DNA of 64,000 nt from Streptomyces sp. NBC_00443 (GCF_036014175.1 NZ_CP107917.1:248001-312000); one strand, 5' to 3'. Shown: positions 17,278 through 26,027, counted from the stretch's first letter. Made by a program: numbers and translations. The notes: generated from the sequence alone by a model not told the origin.

Positions 17278-17439
17278 ATGGCGCAGGCAGTGACGGAGCG
17301 TTCGGTGACCGTGATGGATGAGGCGGAACCGGACATGGTGCTCTTCACCGACGAGGAAGGTCTTGACCTTGACGATGACGTCGAGTTGATCGCCCTGTCA
17401 TCGGCTACTTTGGGTGCCATCGTTGCGCGGCGCTGCTGA
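17278..17439 (+). CDS. RiPP precursor peptide (53 aa, C-terminal Cys)
   Basis: ATG 17278, preceded by AGAGGGG at 6 nt, to TGA 17437-17439; 9 nt later the radical SAM gene begins. The N-terminal half is a strongly acidic leader: MDEAEPDMVLFTDEEG, then LDLDDDVELIAL. The C-terminal part, SSATLGAIVARRC, is small, hydrophobic and basic and ends in the only cysteine, Cys53. Size, acidic leader, core-like tail and position directly before a radical SAM, a peptide-binding-like and an E1-like gene together identify it as the likely ribosomal substrate. The leader/core boundary and final structure are unknown. It matches no RiPP family I recognise. Confidence 0.75.
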   Translation: MAQAVTERSVTVMDEAEPDMVLFTDEEGLDLDDDVELIALSSATLGAIVARRC

Positions 17440-17448
17440 TCGCACCTG

Positions 17449-19491
17449 ATGCCGACTCAGAAGCGACTGGCCCTCTCGTTTGCTGGGGAGGGCCAGGTGT
17501 CGGTTCGATCGTCCACGCGGCATGCTCGCGTGACGCTCGGCCGGCCCCTGATCAATTCCGATGTCAATTCTCCGTTCTTCGTTCCTCTCGGACTGCTCTG
17601 CATTGCCTCACCACTGATGGCGCACGGTCATCCCGCCGTTGTCGTCGACCTGGAGTACGAGCACCGGATCGGTGCCTTCGAGCCCAGTGATGCTGACTGG
17701 CTCGACCAGACCTGCGCTCGCTTCCTCGCCGACGATCCCGACATTCTCGGCCTCACGTGTCTCGCGGACACCCTCCCGGCATGCCTTCTCATCGGGCGTG
17801 AGGTCAAGCGGCTCCGGCCCGATGTCACGCTGGTTCTCGGTGGACCCGGGACGTTCGGTGTCTTCCCCGATGCCCTCCCGCGCTTCGCCGACTGCGTCGA
17901 CTTCGTGTGCCGCGGCGAGGGAGAGCTCGCGATCACCGCCCTCGCGGATGCCATTGCCGACGGGGCCGATCCCGCCGGGGTACACGGCTTCTGGTCGTGC
18001 AAGAACGGCCAGGCCGTGTCCAGCGGGCCCCAGCCGACCACGAACCTGAACCTCGTGCCGATGCCCGCGTATGACGCCGTCCCGATGGGCGACTACATCC
18101 GGCTGTCGACCCCGCACATCTTCGACGTACACATCGGCTCCGGGTGCACCTACTCGTGCAAGTTCTGCATGACGTCGACGTTCTGGGACCGCGACTTCCG
18201 GATCAAGGATCCCGCGGTCATCCTCGATGAGCTTCGCTTCCTGCACCGCACGTACGGGGTGACCCAGTTCAACTTCCTGCACGACAACTTCGCCAACAAG
18301 CGCACGTATCTTGACGAGTTCGTGTCCTACTTCTCCGAGCACAACGACATGTTCGAGTGGGGCTGCGCGGTCCGACCGGACAATGTCAACCCGTCCCTTC
18401 TGCGGCGCATGGCCGACGCGGGATGCTTCAACATCTTCTGCGGCACGGACGCGGGGTCGGAGAAGATCCTCAAAGCCATGCTGAAGATGCCCTCGACGAA
18501 GCGGACCTACGAGTTCTTCCGGTCCGCCCACGAAGTCGGCATCCAGTTCGAGACGAACACGATCGTGGGATACCCGGACGAAAGCGCCGACGACCTCGAG
18601 AAGGCGCTGGAGGTCGTCTTCGACGCGATCGCCTACGGTGCCGTCAACAGTGACCTCAGTGTGCTCCAGCCGCTTCCCGGCGCTGAGATCACGGATGAGT
18701 ACCGGGCTGAACTCGAACCGCTCGAAAGCGGACTCGACGCCATGGGCACCTTCCTCCCGTCGGACGTCCGCGCGCTCATCAAGGACGATCTGGCGACCTT
18801 CACCGGATTCAGCTTCATTCGCAGCGGGAATCGGGACTACGACTACTACCAGGACGTGTTGCGCCTTTCGCGGTACTTCACGCGCCGCTATTACCACCTG
18901 CTGCGATTCCTCAAGCAGGGTGCGGGACACACGTACGTTGAATTCATCGACGGACTTCTCGAACGGGCTGCAATGCCCATCGAGGAAGCGCTCGCTGAGA
19001 TTCTGGCGCACATGGAGGGCGTGCATGCGCAGGCCGCCGGGGCGCTGTTCGCATACGACTCGATGCTTGCGGAGTTCCGGGGGGACGAGGTCGAGGAAGA
19101 GCTCGTCAACGTATACCGGCGGCCCGCCACCGTGGAGGAAAAGCCGCATTTCCTGATCGCGGACTTCGATGTCGACGTCGTCACGATGATTTCCGACCCG
19201 CGCGAAATCACCTGGAAGCCGGAGCTGAGCCGTCCGACGGTCGTGGTCGTGTATCGCGCAAGTGAGGCAGAGGTGTCGACTCTCCGCCTGACGCCGGCGC
19301 AGGCCAAGGTGTTCAAGGCCCTCATGCCGCGCGGGCGGGAAGAACGCGAAGCTCTCCTCGCGAACATCGCCCCTGGGCGGCTGCGCGAGGTCGCGACGGC
19401 GGTGGCAGGGCTGTGTGGGCAGATCGACGCCTCGCCGGATGCCCCCGGACGGACTCCTCCGGTGGCCGACAGCCCCCTCGTGACCACGTGA
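17449..19491 (+). CDS. B12-binding radical SAM enzyme acting on the precursor
   Basis: 680 aa. Residues about 30-200 form a cobalamin-binding-like domain with LVLGGPGTFGVFPDALPRFA. The radical SAM core carries Cys233, Cys237 and Cys240 in GSGCTYSCKFCMTSTFW, a classic CX3CX2C motif. A long C-terminal extension (about 460-680) is unlike simple methylthiotransferases and may bind the peptide. It lies 9 nt after the precursor gene and overlaps the next gene as GTGA. Likely reactions are C-methylation, epimerisation or a carbon-carbon or thioether crosslink; the sequence does not decide. Confidence 0.85.
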   Translation: MPTQKRLALSFAGEGQVSVRSSTRHARVTLGRPLINSDVNSPFFVPLGLLCIASPLMAHGHPAVVVDLEYEHRIGAFEPSDADWLDQTCARFLADDPDILGLTCLADTLPACLLIGREVKRLRPDVTLVLGGPGTFGVFPDALPRFADCVDFVCRGEGELAITALADAIADGADPAGVHGFWSCKNGQAVSSGPQPTTNLNLVPMPAYDAVPMGDYIRLSTPHIFDVHIGSGCTYSCKFCMTSTFWDRDFRIKDPAVILDELRFLHRTYGVTQFNFLHDNFANKRTYLDEFVSYFSEHNDMFEWGCAVRPDNVNPSLLRRMADAGCFNIFCGTDAGSEKILKAMLKMPSTKRTYEFFRSAHEVGIQFETNTIVGYPDESADDLEKALEVVFDAIAYGAVNSDLSVLQPLPGAEITDEYRAELEPLESGLDAMGTFLPSDVRALIKDDLATFTGFSFIRSGNRDYDYYQDVLRLSRYFTRRYYHLLRFLKQGAGHTYVEFIDGLLERAAMPIEEALAEILAHMEGVHAQAAGALFAYDSMLAEFRGDEVEEELVNVYRRPATVEEKPHFLIADFDVDVVTMISDPREITWKPELSRPTVVVVYRASEAEVSTLRLTPAQAKVFKALMPRGREEREALLANIAPGRLREVATAVAGLCGQIDASPDAPGRTPPVADSPLVTT

Positions 19492-20732
19492 ACGTAACGC
19501 GCCCCGTCATTGTCGAGGTGGACGACGACCCGATTCGATGGCACGGGCCCACGGGAGGCGACTACCTGAGCCGCTGGTTCGCCGCGGCGAGCCAACGCAG
19601 CCGGCTCGATCTCATGTGGGTCGCGGACGACGGGCTGAGCCAGCACTACCGCGTCCAGCAGGGCGCGTCCTTCTCCGACGGGAGCCCGGTGCGTGCGCGC
19701 GATCACGCCCGGGCGGTCAAGATAGCGCTCACGGTTCCGTCGCTCCAGCGGTTCCTGCGCGACATCCGCGCGGTCCGCACATCGAAGGATGCGCTCGTCA
19801 TCGAGCTCCGCCGCCAGGCGCCGCACCTTCCCAGCCTGCTGCGGAGCGTCGATCTCGCTCCCATCTCGTCGTGCGGGCAACTGTCCTCCGGCACGTACGA
19901 GCGTGCCGTGCGCACCGCCGATGACGAGTACTGGCTCGAACCCGTCAAGGCCGGCACGCCGCCTGTGCGGGTGCTCGTCCGCCGCGATCCGCACGACGCC
20001 CCGGAGAGGTTCCGGCGGGGCGAGGTCGATGTGACGTGCGCGACGGCGTTTCCGCTCGACCGCGTCCCGGACTTCGCGGACAGCCAGGTGTTCCACACGG
20101 CACCGACCGCGATCGAGATGCGTCTGGAGATCAACCCCGACAGCCCGTCGGCGGTGGGCGACGCGGAGTTCCGTCGCCGGCTCCTCGGCGCGATTCGCTA
20201 CGACCGACTTGTCGCACGGTGCTGGAACGGTGCGGAGTCGGCAGCGCCCGACCGCCACGTCGAGGCACCGCCCAGCACCGTCGGCTCCGGCGTACGGCTG
20301 CGCCTGGGGTACTGGGACTACTACCCCAACCGGGAGGTGGCCGAAGAAGTCGCGGCCCAGCTGACCGAGAACCTCGGTGTCGAGGTCGAGCTGGCACCCG
20401 CCGACTTCGTCTCGGGCTCGGCGCAGTCCTGCGACGTGCTCCTCGCGTTGCGGGGCCCGCTCTTCGAGGATCCGATCTGTGCTCTGGACCTGCTCGACCC
20501 GGCGCGCCGTGACCCCGTGCTCGCGCCGCTGCTGCACCGGCTGTCCGAAGTCCCGGACGACGATGCGGCGTACGACGAGCTGCGTCGAGCGGTCCGCGAG
20601 CAGTGTCCGGTCCTGCCGCTCCTGCGTCTGCGAGGCCACTGGCTGCAGCGCGAGGCACTGGCAGGTCGGCCCTGGCCACCGATGGGCGCCGTGCGCTTCC
20701 CACGGTTCACCTGGAACGCCGATTCTTCATGA
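19488..20732 (+). CDS. Oligopeptide-binding (SBP family 5)-like protein without a signal peptide
   Basis: 414 aa from GTG 19488, which overlaps the radical SAM stop as GTGA. QHYRVQQGASFSDGSPVRAR is the recognisable N-terminal block of family-5 oligopeptide-binding proteins (normally FxLRxGVxFSDGxPxTAxD). The later RLRLGYWDYYPNREVAEEVA fits their second lobe. The N-terminus MNVTRPVIVEVDDDPIRWHG is charged, with no signal sequence or lipobox and no fused DNA-binding domain as in SgrR. It is therefore expected to act in the cytoplasm, perhaps as a carrier or scaffold that holds the precursor or a cleaved core. It is a notable repurposing of a transport fold. Confidence 0.65.
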   Translation: MNVTRPVIVEVDDDPIRWHGPTGGDYLSRWFAAASQRSRLDLMWVADDGLSQHYRVQQGASFSDGSPVRARDHARAVKIALTVPSLQRFLRDIRAVRTSKDALVIELRRQAPHLPSLLRSVDLAPISSCGQLSSGTYERAVRTADDEYWLEPVKAGTPPVRVLVRRDPHDAPERFRRGEVDVTCATAFPLDRVPDFADSQVFHTAPTAIEMRLEINPDSPSAVGDAEFRRRLLGAIRYDRLVARCWNGAESAAPDRHVEAPPSTVGSGVRLRLGYWDYYPNREVAEEVAAQLTENLGVEVELAPADFVSGSAQSCDVLLALRGPLFEDPICALDLLDPARRDPVLAPLLHRLSEVPDDDAAYDELRRAVREQCPVLPLLRLRGHWLQREALAGRPWPPMGAVRFPRFTWNADSS

Positions 20733-20772
20733 TCTGCCCCAACGGTGATCTCGCTACGAAGGAAGGCCAGGG

Positions 20773-21723
20773 ATGGCTGACGGAAGCGACCGCTACGTTC
20801 TCTCGCCCGCGGCGACCTGGTCCCGCGACGGCGACGAGCTGCGCGTTTTCTCCGACGAGGTACTGCTGGTCCGACGCTGCCCTGAATCGATGTTCGCATG
20901 GCTCAAAGCGGTCTCCGACGAGCCGGCCGGCCTCCCAGCGCCGAGCGGAAGCAAAGTGGACGCCATCGTGCGTACGCTTCTTCGGCGTCGCCTCGTAGTC
21001 GCACCGTTCGACCGTTCGTGGCACTCGTCCGCCTGGAGGAACCAGGTCGAGTACTTCGCGGCCTTGGGTCTTGATGCCGGCGCGGCACAGGATCGGCTGC
21101 GCGCTGCGCACGTGACCGTTCTCGGCGTCGGCGGCATCGGCGGCGCGGTGCTGGCTGAGATCGTGGGTGCGGGCGTGGGCGGGCTCACGCTCGTGGACGG
21201 CGACCGGGTCGCGCTGGAGAACCTGAACCGCCAATACCTCTACCGGCGTTGTGACGTCGGACGGGCAAAGGTCGATGTGGCCCGCGAGTGGGTGCGTGAG
21301 CGCCTCCCTGAAGCGGAGCCGACCGCTGTCATGGAAACCATCACGACCAGCGACGCGTTGGTGCCGTACCTGCGCGAAGATGGGTTCCTCGTTGTCGCGG
21401 CCGACCGTCCTGCATCACTGCCGGAACTGTGCGCTCAAGCCTGTCTTGAGCGCGGAGCGTCGATGATCACGGGAGGCTGCGGCCTCCGAGTAGGGTCGAG
21501 TGGCCCGCTGATCCGGCCCGCCGATGTCCCGGCCTTCATCGCGTCACGCCAACAGGCAAAGGCCACGGCCGGAGCCGCGGTCACACCGATGGCGGCCTCG
21601 TTCGGCCCGGTCAATACGCTGGTGGGCGCGACGATGGGCCGTGATCTCATCTTCGGCATGCTCGGTGTGAGCGCCCGAACGACTTCGCATCGCGTCGAGC
21701 TGCTGGGGACGGCTTGGACCTGA
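20773..21723 (+). CDS. E1-like (ThiF/MoeB/MccB-type) adenylating enzyme
   Basis: 316 aa. Residues 1-95 look like a small winged-helix/RRE-type peptide clamp. The E1 domain follows with the nucleotide loop VTVLGVGGIGGAVL (Gly118-Gly124), the acidic VDGDRVALENLNRQYLYR block, and Asp211 in VVAADRP. This two-part layout and length resemble MccB, which adenylates the C-terminus of the microcin C heptapeptide. By analogy it may activate the C-terminal Cys53 of the precursor or of its core. AAGGAAGG precedes the ATG by 8 nt. It ends the rightward operon. Confidence 0.8.
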   Translation: MADGSDRYVLSPAATWSRDGDELRVFSDEVLLVRRCPESMFAWLKAVSDEPAGLPAPSGSKVDAIVRTLLRRRLVVAPFDRSWHSSAWRNQVEYFAALGLDAGAAQDRLRAAHVTVLGVGGIGGAVLAEIVGAGVGGLTLVDGDRVALENLNRQYLYRRCDVGRAKVDVAREWVRERLPEAEPTAVMETITTSDALVPYLREDGFLVVAADRPASLPELCAQACLERGASMITGGCGLRVGSSGPLIRPADVPAFIASRQQAKATAGAAVTPMAASFGPVNTLVGATMGRDLIFGMLGVSARTTSHRVELLGTAWT

Positions 21724-21939
21724 GAGTGCGGAAGGTGAGCTCTGGCCTCGATCTTTCGTGAGGGACCGTCAGCTTTTCGGCGGGCCTTTCGGTTTGCTCG
21801 GGTGGGGTTCTTGGTGTGTGCGAGTTGAGGGCCCGGCTGTCGCGTCGGGTGGTGCCGGGTTCCACTGCTCCGGGCTGGGTCATCCTGTCGTAGGGGCAGG
21901 TGAATCTGCCGTTCAGCCAGGGTTCGGTAGGAGTGCGAG

Positions 21940-22209
21940 TTATTCCAGGGCGCTGGTGATCTCGCGGGTCCAGGGCACCTGGTCGGCGAGGCGGAGGATG
22001 CGGCGTCGGCCGGCCGTGGTGAACAGGCGTAGTCGCGGGCGGCGGGGTTCCCAGAGGCGGACCGCCTTGCCCCTCAGGGCGAACATGGGCATCCAGGCCG
22101 GCAGGTCGCGAGCGATCTGCACGATCTCCAGCCAGACGCGGTTCTGTGTGGTGTGGTAGAGGCGGCGCTCGTTCAGCAGCATGCGCATGTTGTGTTCCGG
22201 GCCGGCCAT
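21940..22209 (-). mobile_element. IS1380-family transposase C-terminal fragment
   Basis: 89 codons. NRVWLEIVQIARDLPAWMPM is followed by a PRRPRLRLFTTAGRRRILRL block, typical of the C-terminal end of IS1380 transposases. The DDE core is absent and the frame breaks on both sides. It lies at the right edge of the RiPP cluster and, with the IS630 piece on the left, suggests acquisition by transposition or rearrangement. Confidence 0.65.
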
Positions 22210-22459
22210 CCGCCACCGGTCGGGGCGGGCCCGCTTCTAGGCTGTCCTGCCCGCCGGATGACAGCACGGCCGCTCCTCGCCGAGACTGTGGCGTTTGCAC
22301 CATTTGTGGGCGGCCCGGTCCGCGCCGGTCGCGGCCCCTTCCAGTATGTCGCCCGGACCCGGCTCCCGCTCGTGCGCCCTCCCCTGGCCGCCCCGGCCCC
22401 TCGCGACCGGCTGCCGGACTGCCCCGGTGTGCTAAACAGGGAGCAACCAAAGGGGCATT

Positions 22460-23638
22460 TTGCAGCAGCTCACGCTCGGAATCATGTCGCAGACCCGCAA
22501 GGAAAACGAGCATCGTCTGCCCGTTCACCCCGCTCATTTCGACCGCATCGACGCCAGTCTCCGCGAGCGCATCTACCTCCAGGAAAACTACGGAGAGCAT
22601 TTCGGCGTCCCAGACAGCCAGCTCGCCCCGCTCGTCGCGGGCTTTCGCACGCGCGAGGAACTCATCGCCGACTGCGATGTCATCCTGCTGGCCAAACCAC
22701 TCCACGAAGACCTGGCGGAACTGCGCGAGGGTCAGGTCCTGTGGGGCTGGCCGCACTGTGTCCAGGACGAGAGGCTCACCCAGACCGCCATCGACCGGCG
22801 GCTGACTTTGATCGCCTTCGAAGCGATGAACCACTGGACCCGCAGCGGCGCCTTCAACCTGCACGTCTTCCACAAGAACAACGAGCTGGCCGGGTACTCC
22901 TCGGTCCTGCATGCCATGCAGCTGACCGGCGTGACAGGCGACTACGGGCGGCGGCAGCGTGCCGTCGTGATCGGCTTCGGCGCGACCGCCCGCGGCGCGG
23001 TGACCGCGCTCAGCGGCCTGGGCGTGCACGACGTCGACGTGCTCACCGCGCGTGGCGTCACCGCCGTCAGCTCTCCCATCCACTCCGCGCGGATGGTCCA
23101 CTTCGACCACGACAAAGCCGACGACACCCTCGACCCGCGACGCAGTGTCGCCCTCACCGAGGACGGCCCGCTGCCGCTGGCCGAGTTCCTCGCCGGGCAC
23201 AACATCATCGTCAACTGCGTGCTGCAGGACACCGATGCGCCGCTGATGTTCCTGATAGACGAGGACCTGCCCAAGCTGGCTCCCGGCACCCTGGTCATCG
23301 ACGTCTCCTGCGACGAGGGCATGGGCTTCGACTGGGCCCGGCCCACCACCTTCACCGACCCGATGTTCACCATCGGCGACCACGTCAGGTACTACGGAGT
23401 GGATCACAGCCCCTCCTACCTGTGGAACTCCGCGACCTGGGAGAACAGCGAGGCCCTCCTGCCGTACCTGGACGTCGTGCTCCAGGGCCCCGACGGCTGG
23501 GACGCCGACGACACGATCCGGCGCGCCATCGAGATCCGCCGTGGCGTCGTCCAAAACCCCAAGGTGCTCGCCTTCCAGCACCGCACCGCAAAGTACCCGC
23601 ACGCCCATGAGGAGACCCGGGCGGCGTCGCGGCCGTAG
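22460..23638 (+). CDS. Alanine dehydrogenase/PNT family enzyme, N5-(carboxyethyl)ornithine synthase-like
   Basis: 392 aa from TTG 22460 (AGGGG 5 nt upstream); an ATG at 22484 is an alternative. The N-terminal domain resembles alanine dehydrogenase/transhydrogenase (MSQTRKENEHRLPVHPAHF). The NAD(P) fold shows RAVVIGFGATARGAVTALSG. The region LWGWPHCVQDERLTQTAID resembles N5-(carboxyethyl)ornithine synthases rather than true alanine dehydrogenases. It may reductively condense a keto acid with an amino group; the substrate is uncertain. It stands alone, 250 bp from the transposase fragment, and whether it belongs to the RiPP cluster is unclear. Confidence 0.65.
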   Translation: MQQLTLGIMSQTRKENEHRLPVHPAHFDRIDASLRERIYLQENYGEHFGVPDSQLAPLVAGFRTREELIADCDVILLAKPLHEDLAELREGQVLWGWPHCVQDERLTQTAIDRRLTLIAFEAMNHWTRSGAFNLHVFHKNNELAGYSSVLHAMQLTGVTGDYGRRQRAVVIGFGATARGAVTALSGLGVHDVDVLTARGVTAVSSPIHSARMVHFDHDKADDTLDPRRSVALTEDGPLPLAEFLAGHNIIVNCVLQDTDAPLMFLIDEDLPKLAPGTLVIDVSCDEGMGFDWARPTTFTDPMFTIGDHVRYYGVDHSPSYLWNSATWENSEALLPYLDVVLQGPDGWDADDTIRRAIEIRRGVVQNPKVLAFQHRTAKYPHAHEETRAASRP

Positions 23639-24170
23639 CGGCGGGGCATCCGGTGTTCAGTCGTCCTCCGACCGCTGTCCCGAGCCGCCGCGCGGCGGGC
23701 GCCTTGCGGAGTAATTCGAATCCGGCTCGTCCGTAGAGCCCCGAGACACTGGGCGATCTTGTCCCGCTCGTCCGACGGGAACAGCGGTGCCGGATCCTGC
23801 CGTACATGATCCAGTGCCGCTTTCCTGTGAGCCGTGCCGGACTTGCGAAGCGGCATGCCCCTCAGTCGTGCAGCCGGTCAACGTCCGGTGTCGGCCCGTG
23901 TGAACGTGATGCCGCTTCCGAACAGACACGGTTGTGACACGGGCGGGAGTACGGTGGAGAGGACAAGGATATTCCGTATGCCGGAACTGGGAACGGCCCC
24001 GCCCCCGGACCGTCGCCCGTGTTCGGGGCCACCGGCCCACCTTCCTTCCGCAGCACGCCACCCGCCCTCGCAGGGCAACCCGTGAGCCCGGCCGCGCCAT
24101 CCGCATCCAGGCCGAGGAGCCACGTATACCGCTCAGTCCGACCACATCCACGTCCACGACAGTCACACCG
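23639..24170. other. About 530 bp without a recognisable gene
   Basis: Open frames on both strands are compositional. No motif was recognised before the desaturase remnant begins at 24171. Confidence 0.45.
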
Positions 24171-24496
24171 TCGGACACCGTCCCACTGTGGGCGGGACTT
24201 GTCCGCATCGCGCTGCTCCACCGCGTCACCCGGAACGTGAACTTGCTGTGCCACACGACCGGAGAGCGCCCGTTCCGCACCGGGCGCCACGACCGGGCCA
24301 CCAACCAGCGGCCCCTCGCCCTGCTCGCGTTCGACGAGGGCCGCCACAACCTCCACCACGCCGACCCCACCAGCGCCCGCCACGGCCGCGACCGCGGCCG
24401 CTCGACCCGCCGGCCGCCGTCATCCGCCTTCTCCTCGGCTGGGTGCACGACGTGCGCCGGCCGAGCCCGGCCCGCGTCGCCGCCCGCCGCGTCTGA
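24171..24496 (+). pseudogene. Fatty-acid desaturase remnant (C-terminal third, frameshifted)
   Basis: The first frame encodes PLWAGLVRIALLHRVTRNVN, then RPLALLAFDEGRHNLHHAD, matching the last transmembrane segment and third histidine box (HNxHH) of delta-9 acyl desaturases. A shift after PTSARHG moves to the next frame, which gives PPAAVIRLLLGWVHDVRR and ends at 24496. The first two histidine boxes and most of the gene are missing. Confidence 0.65.
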
Positions 24497-24540
24497 CACA
24501 TCAACCATTCGTCCATGTACGGCAGTTGGCAGGAGCTCTC

Positions 24541-24935
24541 ATGACCACCGCACTACAACCCCCGCTTCCCCATCCCCTCCTGCGCCTGCGCCTGGCACCT
24601 CACAGCGGCATGCCCCGCCCCATCGATGGAGCGTGGTGGCCCCGTTCGTACGACCTGCTCGCCGAACTCCCCGGCTGCTCGCCGGGTTGCCGCGTGCGTG
24701 GGGCCATGTCACCAGCGTGACGGTCAACGGGGCGACATGGTCCGCGGTGCCCGGCCGGATGCTCGTCTCCAACCAGGTCGTAAGGCTGCACAGGACCCTC
24801 ACGGCATCCGCCGCGCACACGATCGTCCTGCTCGCGCCCGGCCAGGGGCGCTGGGATCTGCTGGTCGTGCCACCGAATACGACGGAGGAGGCCGCGGAAC
24901 CGCTCATGGCGGCCGCGGCGGACGGTCAGGCGTGA
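24541..24935 (+). pseudogene. DUF5994 family gene, copy 1, with a single-base frameshift
   Basis: The frame opens at ATG 24541 and shows the family core PIDGAWWPRSYDLLAELPG. It then shifts at about 24671-24677; the next frame continues with the family's second half, HTIVLLAPGQGRWDLLVVPP, to TGA 24933-24935. Adding one C after the GGC codon repairs it to about 131 aa. DUF5994 proteins are small, function-unknown actinobacterial proteins. Two intact relatives lie within 1.8 kb. Confidence 0.75.
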
Positions 24936-24939
24936 CGCG

Positions 24940-24983
24940 ACCCGTCACGTACCGCCCGGACGAGCCGGTGGTACGTGACGGGT
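24940..24983. terminator. 14-bp perfect hairpin after the DUF5994 gene
   Basis: ACCCGTCACGTACC (24940-24953) pairs fully with GGTACGTGACGGGT (24970-24983) around a 16-nt loop, 5 nt beyond the stop codon of the broken DUF5994 gene. It is a probable rho-independent-type terminator, with no U tract. Confidence 0.6.
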
Positions 24984-25070
24984 GCTGCGCCTCAAGCCGC
25001 TGGACCAGGCGTGACGCGGCAACGACCAGGATCAGCAAAGTACCGACGGCCAGGGCAGTGACCACGGCGG

Positions 25071-25619
25071 TCACATCCCCACGGCGCTCTGCTGAATCCG
25101 GCCGTACAAGGAGGCATCGCCGACCCTGTCCTTCCCGGCCTCCTGGTTTTCGTGGCGTGCCCCTTCTGCCGTCATGAGCGCGGTCGCGGTGATCGGCGGG
25201 CCCGTCTCCTCACTCACGGCGGCCATCAGCCGGGCGGCCGAGGTGGCGGCGGTCTCCGGAGGGACGACTAGGAGGTCACGGCGGCCCGCGGTGCGGGACA
25301 GCAGCAGGATCGCGTGCGGATCCAGCTCCGAGGTGAACCAACCGACCTTCACCACATGGCCGTTGACGAAGATCCTGGGCGGGAGGATCGGCCAGTGGCG
25401 GGGGTTGACCGCCAGACGGGTGATCCGGCCCCACAGCGGATCCAGCACGTCCGCCAGGGCGGATAGCTCGACCGGCAGGTCACGTGAACGAGGCCACCAG
25501 GCACCGTCCAACTTGGCGGGCCTGTCGGAAGGGCTCTCGGATTTCAGCGCGAGGCGCGCGGTCGGGGCCCTGAAGGGAACGGCCCGTAGCGGGGGATGAG
25601 AGGAGGCGGTCGCGGGCAT
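25071..25619 (-). CDS. DUF5994 family protein, copy 2
   Basis: 182 aa from ATG 25619, with GGAGACAGG about 8 nt upstream; an in-frame start further upstream is less likely. The family core is LDGAWWPRSRDLPVELSALA, followed by GHVVKVGWFTSELDPHAILL and RRDLLVVPPETA. It has a longer, polar C-terminal tail (about 140-182) than copy 3. Function unknown. It is convergent with copy 1 and separated from it by the hairpin. Confidence 0.8.
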   Translation of the reverse strand: MPATASSHPPLRAVPFRAPTARLALKSESPSDRPAKLDGAWWPRSRDLPVELSALADVLDPLWGRITRLAVNPRHWPILPPRIFVNGHVVKVGWFTSELDPHAILLLSRTAGRRDLLVVPPETAATSAARLMAAVSEETGPPITATALMTAEGARHENQEAGKDRVGDASLYGRIQQSAVGM

Positions 25620-25775
25620 CGCGCAAACCTGTCTCCGGAGCCTTGCCTGAGCACGGGCGCCCGGTGTCGTCACTCGCCGGGAACGGCACCGGCATCGGGG
25701 CCGGTGCGCGAAGTGCTCCCGATGACTTCACGCTACTCCGCGAAAGGTCCGGATGGACCGTTCCCCGGTCCCGAC

Positions 25776-26027
25776 TCACTTCCGCCCGCCGCCACCCTCC
25801 GCAGACCGGCTGGTCTCCAGCCACGACCGCGCGGGTTCTGCCACCCGGGCCGTGTCCACGGTGAGGTCGAGACGGGTTCCTCCGTCGGCGCCCGCAGGAT
25901 AGCTGCGCTGCTCGGTGGCGGCGAAGCAACAGCGGAGGGCCTCCGCGACCCGACGGGCGGCCTCGGGGGAGGCGGCAACGATGCGTACCTCGGCATGCCC
26001 GTCCGAGGGTGCTTTCGTGGACTCCAT
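25776..26027 (-). CDS. Small hypothetical protein (83 aa)
   Basis: 83 aa beginning at ATG 26027. It has a regular alpha/beta pattern (HAEVRIVAASPEAARRVAEA, then GGTRLDLTVDTAR) that looks like a compact ferredoxin-like domain. Similar small proteins are common near DUF5994 genes in Streptomyces. Function unknown. It is on the same strand as copy 2. Confidence 0.55.
   Translation of the reverse strand: MESTKAPSDGHAEVRIVAASPEAARRVAEALRCCFAATEQRSYPAGADGGTRLDLTVDTARVAEPARSWLETSRSAEGGGGRK

Noticed and set aside
17282..17439. Reading the 53-aa peptide as a sulfur-carrier protein (ThiS/MoaD type) for the E1-like enzyme
   Set aside because: It ends in RRC rather than the Gly-Gly terminus of such carriers and is shorter than a ubiquitin fold.
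17608..19149. 513-codon minus-strand frame opposite the radical SAM gene
   Set aside because: It is a shadow of the radical SAM gene; it has no start signals or recognisable domain and an Arg/Glu-rich composition.
9878..21723. Lanthipeptide, lasso or thiopeptide assignment of the cluster
   Set aside because: There is no LanM/LanB/LanC, no asparagine-synthetase-like lasso cyclase with transglutaminase-like protease, and no YcaO gene.
21647..23608. 653-codon minus-strand frame
   Set aside because: It is antisense to the alanine-dehydrogenase-family gene; its protein is a Val/Gly/Asp-rich shadow with no motif.
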